Source: Streptomyces sp. SID3343 (lineage in GTDB: Bacteria > Actinomycetota > Actinomycetes > Streptomycetales > Streptomycetaceae). From it: a DNA stretch of 50,157 bases. Positions within the stretch are counted from its first letter, which is position 1. Each line of letters starts with the position of its first letter. The notes below the pieces were generated by a model, which saw nothing but the letters and a program-made list of their open reading frames with translations, did not search any database and was not told the DNA's origin. Location of the stretch: contig NZ_WWJX01001118.1 in assembly GCF_009865215.1 (NCBI RefSeq), positions 1 through 50,157 of the forward strand, read 5' to 3'. Below are positions 43,059 through 50,157 of the stretch, in pieces. Made by a program: the position numbers and the translations under genes.

Positions 43059-44261
43059 TTGACCACACCCGGAACGCCTACCGGTCCAGCGCGCACCAGG
43101 GGCGGCGAACTCCGGGCCAAGGTGGCCCGACTGCTGGCCGACCGGCCGACGGACACGTTCACCATCGGGGACATGGCCAGGCAGGTGGGCCACTCCCACG
43201 GCGCCGTCCGCAACGCCGCCCTCACCCTGGTACGACGCGGCGAGGCCGACCAAGGCGGAACCGGACAACCGGAGCTCCGCGCGAACGCGAAAACCGCCGC
43301 AGCCGCGCAGACCGCTGTGATCAGCCCACCGGGCACCCACCCTGCCCGCGCCCCGGCGGCCACGGCCCGCACGACCATTCCCGCAGCAGCGCCCAGGCAG
43401 ACCGGCCCGATCCGCCGCGCGGGGGGCCAGCTCTACCACCCCCGGGAGCTGGCCGATCTGCCCGACGTCGACGCTCTGAATCGCCTGCGCGACGCCGACG
43501 TGCCGCTGCTGCTCTACGGTCCTCCGGGCACCGGCAAGACGTCGTTGGTGGAGGCGGCGTTCCCGGACCTGCTCACCGTCGCCGGTGACGGCGACACCAC
43601 GGTCGGCGACTTGATCGGCGAGTACACGCAGGCTGACAGCGGAGGCTACGTCTTCCAGTACGGTCCGCTGGTCACCGCGATGACCGAGGGCCGTGCCCTG
43701 CTGATCGACGATGCCACCTTGATCTCACCCAAGGTCCTGGCGGCGCTGTATCCCGCGATGGACGGGCGCCGACAGATCCAGGTCAAGGCCCACAAGGGCG
43801 AGACCGTCAAGGCCGAGCCCGGCTTCTACGTGGTGGCGGGCCACAATCCCGGCGTCCACGGGGCCGTTCTGACGGAGGCACTCGCGAGCCGGTTCAGCGT
43901 GCAGATCCAGATCGGCACGGACTACGACCTCGCCCTGGCCTTGAGGATCGATGCCCGGGTGGTCCGGGTCGCCCGACACCTCGCCCACCAAGTCGAACTG
44001 GGTGAGCTGGGCTGGGCCCCCCAACTGCGAGAGCTGCTCAGCTATCAGAAGACCGAGGCCGTCCTCGGCACCAAAGCCGCGCTCGCGAACCTGGTCGGCA
44101 TCGCTCCTGTGGAGGATCGCGACGCCGTCGCCGCTGCCGTCGTCAAGGTTGCCGGCGTCAGGGAGGTCGCCCCGCTCACCCTCGGCAAGCAGCTTCCCGC
44201 CTCGGCCGTCCGGCAGCCCCCGGGCAGCACCGGCACCGCACACCGGGGCCACTCGCGATGA
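43059..44261 (+). CDS. MoxR-type AAA+ ATPase with N-terminal winged helix
   Basis: The 400-residue protein starts at TTG 43059 behind AAGGGG. Residues about 17-62 look like a winged helix (I-G-D-M-A-R-Q-V-G-H-S-H-G-A-V-R-N-A). The AAA+ domain has Walker A G-P-P-G-T-G-K-T (154-161) and Walker B A-L-L-I-D-D-A-T (203-210). It resembles MoxR/NorQ proteins, which remodel or load cofactors together with a VWA protein. A VWA protein follows with a 4-base overlap, so the two very probably act as a pair. Confidence 0.88.
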   Translation: MTTPGTPTGPARTRGGELRAKVARLLADRPTDTFTIGDMARQVGHSHGAVRNAALTLVRRGEADQGGTGQPELRANAKTAAAAQTAVISPPGTHPARAPAATARTTIPAAAPRQTGPIRRAGGQLYHPRELADLPDVDALNRLRDADVPLLLYGPPGTGKTSLVEAAFPDLLTVAGDGDTTVGDLIGEYTQADSGGYVFQYGPLVTAMTEGRALLIDDATLISPKVLAALYPAMDGRRQIQVKAHKGETVKAEPGFYVVAGHNPGVHGAVLTEALASRFSVQIQIGTDYDLALALRIDARVVRVARHLAHQVELGELGWAPQLRELLSYQKTEAVLGTKAALANLVGIAPVEDRDAVAAAVVKVAGVREVAPLTLGKQLPASAVRQPPGSTGTAHRGHSR

Positions 44262-46057
44262 GCGCCCACCACCACGTCCAGTCTCTGGCCACCACGCCGG
44301 ACGACGACGCCGACCTCGCGCGATGGGACGACGACGGCGCCCCGCCCGCGCAACCCCGTTCCTCCCCGGACGCGTGGCTGCGCGTGGGAGCCGAACTCGG
44401 CGATCGGCTGGTCGCCCTCTCCGGCCGCCAAGACCTCCTCGTCACCTGCCGCCCCGGCACGCGCAGCGGCGCACCGGCCGCGTTCTTCCCCACTCTGGGC
44501 GAGGTCGAGTTCGACGCCACGCTGTTCGCCCCGCTCCAGCCCCACGAGATCCATCCGCGGATCGTGGGCGACGAGGAGAGGTATCCCGCCGCCTGGGGAG
44601 TATTCGTCCACGAGGCCGCGCACGCGGCCCACTCCGTCTGGACGGCGCCGGCCGGAGCGAACCCCCGTGTCGTCGAGGCCGCGCTCCTGCTGGAGGAGAG
44701 CCGCGTCGAAGGCGCACACCTGAGCACGCGTCCCACGGACCGCACGTACCTGCGCACCAGTGCCCGAACCCTGGTCATGCCCGACGTCGCCCAGCCCACC
44801 CTCCAGGGCATCGAGCACGCCGCCGCCGTGGCGGCCCTGGTCCTCGGCCGCCGTGACGTCGGCATCCTGGACGCCGGCGAATCCCGGGCCGTCGCCGATC
44901 TGTGCGAAAAGGTGCTGGGCGCAAACCTGCTGGCCACACTCGCCCGCATCTGGACCGCAGCCCACCGGTGCGCCGACCACGACGCCACGACCATGCTCGC
45001 CCACGCTCAAGACTGGTGCGACGCCCTGGACACCGCGGCCCTCGCCCTGCCCGTGCCGGAGAACCTCACCGATCTGCTGTCCGGCGCCGTGGGGGTCGTC
45101 ATGGACAGCACGGCAGCCACCGACGCCGCCGACCTCGCGGCACAGGCCGCAGCGACCACCGCCACGGCCGCGCGGTCCAAGGCGCAGGCTCAGGACCGCG
45201 CCCAGCGGGCCGGCCGGCGACGCAAAGCCGCCACCATCGCCAAGAGCGTGTTCAACGCCGGCGGCACCACCGTCAACCCCGACGGCACACCGGCGCCCCA
45301 CGGCAACCCGGTCACCGGCACCCGCAGGCCCACCGCCACCGAGCAGAGTGCCGCCGCGCGCCTGAGCCGCGCCCTGCGTGCCGCCGCCTACCGCGAGCGG
45401 ACCGAGGAGCGGACCACCAGCCCCACCCCGCCCGGCCGCCTCAACATGCGCGCCGCCCTCGCCCGCGACGCCCAGCGCGCGGCCGGGTCGGTCCCCACCG
45501 CACAGCCGTTCACCCACACCCGCCGCCGCAGCTCGCCCACCCCACCGCTGCGTGTGGGTATCGCCGTCGACGTCTCCGGCTCCATGAGTGCCGCCTGCGC
45601 GCCCGTCGCGTCCGCTGCCTGGATCGTGGCACGCGCGGCAGCCCTCACCGACCCCGACTCCCTTACCGCCACCATCGCCTACGACACGCACCTGACCGCA
45701 TTGACCCGACCCACCCACCGAGCACCAGAGCGCGTGACGACGGTCAAAGCCAACGGCCGCAGCCACAACCTCGGCGACGCCATCGACGCACTCGACCACG
45801 GCCTCGAACTCAGCCGCCCCGGCGCCGGCCGCCTCCTCGTGATCGTCACCGACGCCGTCTATACCCCCGACGAAACCGCTCAAGCCGTCACCCGCGTCAA
45901 GCAGCTCACGACCGCCGGCTGCGCCGTACTCCAGCTCACCCTCACCGCAAAGTCCCGCCACTTGCCGGGGACCACCTTGCTGCACCTGACCCAGCCCTCC
46001 AGCGCTCCCGTCGCCATCGCCACGGCGGCCACAGACGCCATCCGCAGAACACGCTGA
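44258..46057 (+). CDS. VWA-domain protein with an H-E-A-A-H zincin-like motif
   Basis: The 599-residue protein has a zincin-like motif H-E-A-A-H (118-122) followed by L-L-L-E-E-S-R-V-E (about 143-151), where a glutamate could be the third ligand. A helical middle follows, and a C-terminal VWA domain (about 430-599) with the MIDAS sequence D-V-S-G-S-M-S at about 438-444. It overlaps the MoxR gene by 4 bases. MoxR/VWA pairs act as chaperones; a peptidase-like part in the VWA partner is the unusual point. Confidence 0.85.
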   Translation: MSAHHHVQSLATTPDDDADLARWDDDGAPPAQPRSSPDAWLRVGAELGDRLVALSGRQDLLVTCRPGTRSGAPAAFFPTLGEVEFDATLFAPLQPHEIHPRIVGDEERYPAAWGVFVHEAAHAAHSVWTAPAGANPRVVEAALLLEESRVEGAHLSTRPTDRTYLRTSARTLVMPDVAQPTLQGIEHAAAVAALVLGRRDVGILDAGESRAVADLCEKVLGANLLATLARIWTAAHRCADHDATTMLAHAQDWCDALDTAALALPVPENLTDLLSGAVGVVMDSTAATDAADLAAQAAATTATAARSKAQAQDRAQRAGRRRKAATIAKSVFNAGGTTVNPDGTPAPHGNPVTGTRRPTATEQSAAARLSRALRAAAYRERTEERTTSPTPPGRLNMRAALARDAQRAAGSVPTAQPFTHTRRRSSPTPPLRVGIAVDVSGSMSAACAPVASAAWIVARAAALTDPDSLTATIAYDTHLTALTRPTHRAPERVTTVKANGRSHNLGDAIDALDHGLELSRPGAGRLLVIVTDAVYTPDETAQAVTRVKQLTTAGCAVLQLTLTAKSRHLPGTTLLHLTQPSSAPVAIATAATDAIRRTR

Positions 46058-46204
46058 GACGTCGCAGAAGGCGGAAGCGTCCCCGAGACCACCGCCAAGC
46101 ACTCTCCAGACCACCTCCGTCCGCCGCATGAATCGTGCATCTGATGCACGACCCTCCGCAACGGCGCGAGCCACCACCCCAACCGCCAACGAAAGGCACT
46201 CGAT

Positions 46205-46750
46205 ATGCCGCAGACCAGCAGCCCGACCTCGAACGTAACGCCCAAACGGAATTCCCCGGGGGTGGCCACCCACTGGACCATCGACCACGTCTGCGGCCAC
46301 CAGGCCGACAAGGACCTCTCCCACAAAGCCGCCGACGAGCGCGCGGGATTCGCCCGGTGGCTGGCCACCCGCGACTGCACCGCCTGTTGGCAGGCCGCCC
46401 GCACCACCGACACCGACGACACCGCGACCTGGATCGCCGGGCGCCGCGCCGCCGAGCAGGAGGCCGCCGACACCTGGGCCCACCAGTTCGACATGCAGCC
46501 CCTGACCGGCACCGACAAGGCCGTCCAGTGGGCGACCCGCTGCCGCCACCAGCTCGTCACCGCCGCCCACACGAGCCTCGTCATCGAAGGCGACCTCGAC
46601 GAACAAGCCTGGCAGGACATCGAGCAGGCCGCCCGCACCATCGGCCGGGCCGGCTGGTGGATCGACCAGCGCGACGCAGACCCCACGGACCTGCCCGAAC
46701 TCGTCGCCGCGGCCACCACCGCCGACCGTCCTCACGAGAACCCGTTCTGA
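46205..46750 (+). CDS. Unknown protein with a Cys/His metal-binding pattern
   Basis: The 181-residue protein has C-G-H at about residue 30 and C-T-A-C-W (about 58-62), a likely zinc site, with the conserved-looking R-A-G-F-A-R-W-L between them. The rest is helical (I-A-G-R-R-A-A-E-Q-E-A-A-D-T-W; I-E-Q-A-A-R-T-I). AAAGG lies before ATG 46205. The stop overlaps the next ATG by one base (TGATG). I do not recognise the family. Confidence 0.68.
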   Translation: MPQTSSPTSNVTPKRNSPGVATHWTIDHVCGHQADKDLSHKAADERAGFARWLATRDCTACWQAARTTDTDDTATWIAGRRAAEQEAADTWAHQFDMQPLTGTDKAVQWATRCRHQLVTAAHTSLVIEGDLDEQAWQDIEQAARTIGRAGWWIDQRDADPTDLPELVAAATTADRPHENPF

Positions 46751-47211
46751 TGCGATCCCCGACGTGGGAGGGCGCGGACGTCCTCGGGAGCGACACCTGG
46801 ATCCCCGTCGAACCGTCCTCGGCGGACTCCGCGAGCCTGGTCGCCGACCGGTGGCCACACCTGACCCTCGTCGCCTCCGCGGTCGTGCGCGACCGGCGGG
46901 ACCGGCCCGGGCACGTGCTGGTCGCCTACGACTCGCTCGCTACCCACGCGGACCGCCGGTTCCTGGCCGTCGCGATGTACAGCGACCGGCGCGAACGCCT
47001 CTTCGAGATGAGCCACCACCATGCCCCGACGCTGGCGTTGGCCAGCGCCTGGCTGCGGGAGCACCACGGCGACACCCGGCTGGAACTGTCCACGGCGATC
47101 CTGCGGAACGCCCGCGAAGCCGCCGCCCTCGGCCGCACCCTCACCCCGCAGGCGCTGCCGACGCCGGCGACCACGGAGGCACCCATCCCGCCGCGCGCTC
47201 TCGGCCGATAG
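46750..47211 (+). CDS. Small protein of unknown function
   Basis: The 153-residue protein contains a likely alpha/beta core at residues 30-125 (L-V-A-S-A-V-V-R-D-R-R; V-L-V-A-Y-D-S-L; L-A-V-A-M-Y-S-D-R-R; A-S-A-W-L-R-E-H-H-G-D). ATG 46750 is coupled to the previous stop. It is reminiscent of the first domain of the family A proteins, but too weakly to join them. Function unknown. Confidence 0.6.
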   Translation: MRSPTWEGADVLGSDTWIPVEPSSADSASLVADRWPHLTLVASAVVRDRRDRPGHVLVAYDSLATHADRRFLAVAMYSDRRERLFEMSHHHAPTLALASAWLREHHGDTRLELSTAILRNAREAAALGRTLTPQALPTPATTEAPIPPRALGR

Positions 47212-47234
47212 CCCCGCTCCCAGGAAGAGACCTC

Positions 47235-48521
47235 ATGACCGATCACCCCCTGTACGGCCGGCCCACGAGCGCCCACCTGCGCCAAACCAAGTGGCATCCC
47301 ATCGACTACGAGAGCGCCTACGACCCGGCCGTCCTGATCAGCCGCCGCGCCCCGGACCGCGAACCCATCGCCGAAGGAGGCATCGGGATCTCCCGGGACG
47401 TCCTCCTCGCCGCCGGCTTCGGCGAAACCACGAACTCCGGTCCACTCGACCGCGAATACTCCCTGACCTCCGGCGACCCCCACGACGACCTCGCCCAATG
47501 CGCCCGCGCCGTCGCCGCAGTGGCCGCGGCCGACTACCCCGTCACCGTCGCTGGCCACCTGTTCGAGCCCGAGAACGACCTGCTTCCTCACCTGTCGACG
47601 GCAGCCCTGATCGCCACGGTCGAGGGCATCCAGTCCCTTCCCGGGCCCGCCGACGTGGCCAGCCTCACCCACTGCCTCCTCGACCCCGGCCACGGCCTGC
47701 TCACCCGCGTCAACGACACCCTCGACACCCTCAGGCAACGCCAATTCCCCCGGGGCCACCACAAGGAAGCCGAGCGCATCCGCCGTGCCGCCGGCATGAC
47801 CACGGCCGCGACCGAGACCGCCCGCCTCCTCTACGCCCTGCGCGGGTTCCACGTGCCAGCGAAGACCACACCCGCCACGACGCGAAGCGCCCCCAACGCC
47901 GCACTTCCCGAAGTGGAACTTCGCGACGACAACGGACTGGTCGTGGCCCACGGGGCCGATCACACAGCGGCACGACTGCTGGAACGAGCCGGTTTCGCCG
48001 AGTCCGCGTTCGCCCCCGACCGACACCAACTCCCGCCCGACAGCGCGGAATGGCTCGTGCAGAAACGGTGCACACAGGCCACCCGCCTGCTCACCGCGAT
48101 CGGCCACACCGTGCACGTCGACCCCGGGTTGCTGGCCGGTCGGAACTCGCACCTGGGGCCCTGGATGGCACCGGCCATCGCCGACGTCGTCGACCGCCTC
48201 CGCGACGACGTCCGAACCGACACCCCGACCCTTACCCACCTGCTCCTGGACCACGACGGCACGGTCCAGCGCGTTCGAGAGTGCCTCGACGAGCTGGCCT
48301 GGCACCTCGCCGATCAAGGCGCATACGAGCGTGGGTGGAACGTCCTCGACATCTCCCGCCAAGTCGGCGCCGCCCACGAAGGCCCTCACCTCCCCACGCC
48401 CACCGCAACCCGCCGCACCCGCACACAAGGCATGGCGCCCTCACCCACCTCACTCACCACCACCGCCGCCGCGACGTCGACACCCACGGGCACCGCCGCA
48501 CCCCGACCGCGCAAGCGCTGA
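47235..48521 (+). CDS. Unknown protein with two copies of the recurring module
   Basis: The 428-residue protein from ATG 47235 has module copies at about 32-112 (D-V-L-L-A-A-G-F, R-E-Y-S-L-T-S-G-D, Y-P-V-T-V-A-G-H) and about 217-291 (G-L-V-V-A-H-G-A-D-H-T-A, R-L-L-E-R-A-G-F, L-L-T-A-I-G-H-T-V-H-V-D-P). Helical stretches follow each copy (L-T-H-C-L-L-D-P-G-H; L-T-H-L-L-L-D-H-D-G), so the whole protein looks like an internal duplication. The tail is low complexity. Confidence 0.68.
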   Translation: MTDHPLYGRPTSAHLRQTKWHPIDYESAYDPAVLISRRAPDREPIAEGGIGISRDVLLAAGFGETTNSGPLDREYSLTSGDPHDDLAQCARAVAAVAAADYPVTVAGHLFEPENDLLPHLSTAALIATVEGIQSLPGPADVASLTHCLLDPGHGLLTRVNDTLDTLRQRQFPRGHHKEAERIRRAAGMTTAATETARLLYALRGFHVPAKTTPATTRSAPNAALPEVELRDDNGLVVAHGADHTAARLLERAGFAESAFAPDRHQLPPDSAEWLVQKRCTQATRLLTAIGHTVHVDPGLLAGRNSHLGPWMAPAIADVVDRLRDDVRTDTPTLTHLLLDHDGTVQRVRECLDELAWHLADQGAYERGWNVLDISRQVGAAHEGPHLPTPTATRRTRTQGMAPSPTSLTTTAAATSTPTGTAAPRPRKR

Positions 48522-48564
48522 AACCGGTACCACCGACGGGAGGTTCGTCCTGCTGATCCCCGCC

Positions 48565-48768
48565 ATGTCCACCATCGCCGACACCCGCGACGTCCTCGAT
48601 CTCCTCACCGACCGGCGCGGCAATCCGGCCCCCATGCAAGTGATCCACGACGCCGCCACCGCGGACCGCTCCGGCACCGCCCCCTGGTGCGATCACACAC
48701 GCGATCGCCTGGCACGAGCAATCGACCTACCCGGTTCCCTGTACCGCATCGACCGCGACGACCTAGCG
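48565..48768 (+). CDS. Unknown protein, 3' end replaced at the element boundary
   Basis: ATG 48565 opens a protein of unknown family (T-R-D-V-L-D-L-L-T-D-R-R-G-N; M-Q-V-I-H-D-A-A-T-A). An upstream CTG about 7 bases after GGGAGG is another possible start. The frame has no stop within the element; it runs past about 48,768 into antisense of chromosomal genes. In a circular form of the element the gene would be completed by the left end. Confidence 0.5.
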
Positions 48769-48785
48769 CGGTCACTCCGCGCCGG
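48750..48785. other. Right boundary of the element (attachment-site junction)
   Basis: To the right, the minus strand encodes the first 79 or so residues of a chromosomal methyltransferase; its reading stops making sense after T-A-L-G. To the left, the plus strand encodes an element gene. Around the change, a CTA leucine codon, rare in such GC-rich genes, breaks the usual CTG pattern. The left end and core repeat are not in the window. Confidence 0.6.
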
Positions 48786-48997
48786 GCCAGGGCCGCGGCG
48801 AGCCGGCCCGGGCCGCAGCCGATGTCGAGGGTGGGGCCCGTACATCGCGCCAGCATCGTGTGGTCGGCGGTGTCCGGATCGGCGCACCAGCGGGCCAGTT
48901 CGAGCCGCTGCACTCGGCCGCCGTGGCGGCGTAGGTAGAGCGCGCCACCGTCGCGCAGGGCGGAGGCGTAGGGGTCGGCCTCTCGGAGGAGCGTCAT
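48761..48997 (-). pseudogene. Class I SAM-dependent methyltransferase, truncated by the element
   Basis: ATG 48997 overlaps the DUF2064 stop. The first 79 residues are those of a class I methyltransferase (L-Y-L-R-R-H-G-G; R-L-E-L-A-R-W-C; T-L-D-I-G-C-G-P-G-R-L as the SAM loop). The rest of the fold, about two thirds of the expected length, is missing because the sequence changes to element DNA. The product could bind SAM only poorly, if at all. The missing part should lie beyond the element's left end. Confidence 0.75.
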
Positions 48998-49848
48998 GCG
49001 TACACCTCGGCCGCTCGGGCTGCCTCGGATGTCCGGGGCGCTTCGGTCACCTCGGGGGCGTCGGTCACTGCGGGGGTGTCGGTCACCTCGGGGGCGTCGG
49101 TCACCGCGGGTGCTGCGGACGCTCCGGACGCCTCGGACGCTTTGGATACCTCGGACGCTTTGGATACCTCGGATGCTTTGCGCGCCTCGGATACTTTGCG
49201 CGCCTCGGGTGCTTTGCGTGCCTCGGGTGCTTCCGGTGCCTCGGTGCCGAGGAGTGCGCGGGCCACGCCGGCGCAGTGCGTGTCCAGCGACCCGTGGGCG
49301 ACCGCGGCCAGGTCCTCGATCGTGTCGATGTCGGTCAGGGTCGGCAGGTCGCGTACCGACAGGCCGGCCGCGATCAGGCGGGCGCGCTGTACGGCCCCGG
49401 TCCGCGGTACCGACATCGGCACGCCGGGGAACACCGTCGGATCCGGTTCGCGCAGGCCGATCGCCCAGAAGCCGCCGTCGGTCGCGGGGCCGAACCACGC
49501 GTCGGCGGCGGACCAGTCCACGGTGAGCAGCGCGGGCGTGATCTGCGGCGTGTCCATGCCCACGAGCAGCGTCGGCCCGGCGCAGCCGGCGAAGGCCGCG
49601 GCCAGGCGCAGGTCCAGGCCGCCGGCGCACTGCGGCACGACCTCGAAGCCGGCGGGCAGCCACGGGCCCGGTTCGCCGTCGAGGACGAGCACGCGCCGGT
49701 CGGCGGGCGTGGCCAGGACTGCGGCGAGCGTGTCGGCGAGCGCGGCCTCGGCGACCGCGGCGGCCTGGCCGGGGGTCAGCGGCGGGGTGAGCCTGGTCTT
49801 GACCCGGCCCGGCACGGGTGCCTTCGCGATCACCACGAGCGTGCTCAT
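48994..49848 (-). CDS. DUF2064 / TIGR04282-type glycosyltransferase-like protein
   Basis: The 284-residue protein's first 205 or so residues match DUF2064: V-I-A-K-A-P-V-P-G-R-V-K-T-R-L-T at the N-terminus, V-G-M-D-T-P-Q-I-T in the middle, and P-A-T-D-G-G-F-W-A-I-G-L, all like nucleotide-sugar transferases. The C-terminal 75 residues are an unusual acidic/basic repeat tail encoded by 18-bp tandem repeats (49043-49239). The start overlaps the glycosyltransferase stop and the stop overlaps the methyltransferase start, so three genes form one chromosomal operon. Confidence 0.85.
   Translation of the reverse strand: MSTLVVIAKAPVPGRVKTRLTPPLTPGQAAAVAEAALADTLAAVLATPADRRVLVLDGEPGPWLPAGFEVVPQCAGGLDLRLAAAFAGCAGPTLLVGMDTPQITPALLTVDWSAADAWFGPATDGGFWAIGLREPDPTVFPGVPMSVPRTGAVQRARLIAAGLSVRDLPTLTDIDTIEDLAAVAHGSLDTHCAGVARALLGTEAPEAPEARKAPEARKVSEARKASEVSKASEVSKASEASGASAAPAVTDAPEVTDTPAVTDAPEVTEAPRTSEAARAAEVYA
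49043..49239 (+). repeat. 18-bp tandem repeats in the DUF2064 gene tail
   Basis: Two blocks are present. Four units of 17-18 bases begin TCGGTCAC (49043-49113), and six 18-base units begin CTCGG (49132-49239). They encode six-residue repeats of the E-A-R-K-A-P and D-A-P-E-V-T kind. Unit number could vary without breaking the frame. Confidence 0.85.
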
Positions 49849-50157
49849 GCGCCGACTCCCGGGCGGGCGAGGACCAGGCTCATGTCGCGCACGGCGGTGA
49901 CCGTGCCGCGGACGGTGCCGGTGACCTTCGAGCGGCCCGAGCGAGGCAGGTAGCGCACGTCGACCTCGGCGATCCGCCAGCGCGCGTCCGCCGCGCGGAC
50001 CACCGTCTCCAGGGGGTAGCCGGAACGGCGGTCGACGAGGTCGAGCCCGAGCAGGTCCACCCGCCGCGCCGCGCGCATCGGGCCCAGGTCGTGCAGTCGC
50101 GCGCCGGTGCGAACGCGCAGCCGGCGGGCGAGTACCGCGTTGGCCGCCCGGGCGTGC
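49845..50157 (-). CDS. Glycosyltransferase family 2, C-terminal part
   Basis: The frame is open to the right end of the window, so the gene starts outside it. The visible 103 residues end a DPM1-like family 2 transferase: L-H-D-L-G-P-M-R-A, then S-G-Y-P-L-E-T-V-V-R-A-A, Y-L-P-R-S-G-R-S-K-V-T-G-T and V-R-G-T-V-T-A-V-R-D-M. It overlaps the DUF2064 gene by 4 bases. It belongs to the chromosome, not the element. Confidence 0.85.
   Translation of the reverse strand, partial: HARAANAVLARRLRVRTGARLHDLGPMRAARRVDLLGLDLVDRRSGYPLETVVRAADARWRIAEVDVRYLPRSGRSKVTGTVRGTVTAVRDMSLVLARPGVGA

Noticed and set aside
44045-46858. A 937-codon minus frame opposite the MoxR and VWA genes
   Set aside because: The plus-strand genes carry clear Walker and MIDAS motifs, and this frame is their shadow.

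Overview
The window is very GC-rich, with GTG/TTG starts, tight 4-base gene overlaps, and actinomycete-specific families (DUF317/SPDY, DUF4913, DUF2637, DUF6112, SCO6880, WhiB, MAB_1171c). It reads as part of an integrative and conjugative element (ICE) of a Streptomyces-like actinomycete. The element's right end appears to cut a chromosomal methyltransferase gene near base 48,770. Its left end, an integrase and a VirD4-type coupling protein were not recognised, so the element probably continues left of base 1.

Layout. 1-2182: the tail of an EEP-family hydrolase and two tandem Methyltransf_19 (DUF574) genes. 2351-7655: two tail-to-tail copies of an XRE regulator / ImmA-like peptidase / MAB_1171c membrane-protein set. 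The left copy is intact and adds a PAP2-like gene; the right copy has an ImmA gene that lost its zinc-site region. 8117-10290: a replication-like module with a replisome-organiser-like protein and a DnaC-type loader. 10387-11891: WhiB and a DUF2637 membrane protein. 12020-14642: MobC and a MOB relaxase, with a run of hairpins at the start of mobC that is a candidate oriT. 14738-16725: small unknown genes, strong terminators and one probable gene remnant.

16724-28285 is a long leftward operon starting with an orphan DNA methyltransferase. It then holds DUF4913, a RelE/ParE-like protein, a double HxlR regulator and five DUF317/SPDY genes. 28935-48768 is a rightward operon. It encodes a two-domain cell-wall hydrolase, a DUF6112 small membrane protein, an anchored transfer protein, a TrbL/VirB6-like protein, SCO6880 (VirB3-like), DUF6238 and a short VirB4 ATPase. 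After these come about ten unknown genes, many built from one recurring ~70-residue module, and a MoxR ATPase/VWA pair. The two operons diverge from 28363-28606, where a 36-bp near-perfect inverted repeat places the same promoter on each side.

48761-50157 is chromosomal flank on the minus strand: a family 2 glycosyltransferase, a DUF2064 transferase, and the methyltransferase truncated by the element. The mobilisation genes would process the DNA, the rightward operon would build the transfer channel, and the leftward operon may carry regulatory or maintenance functions. The roles of the unknown families are not established by the sequence.
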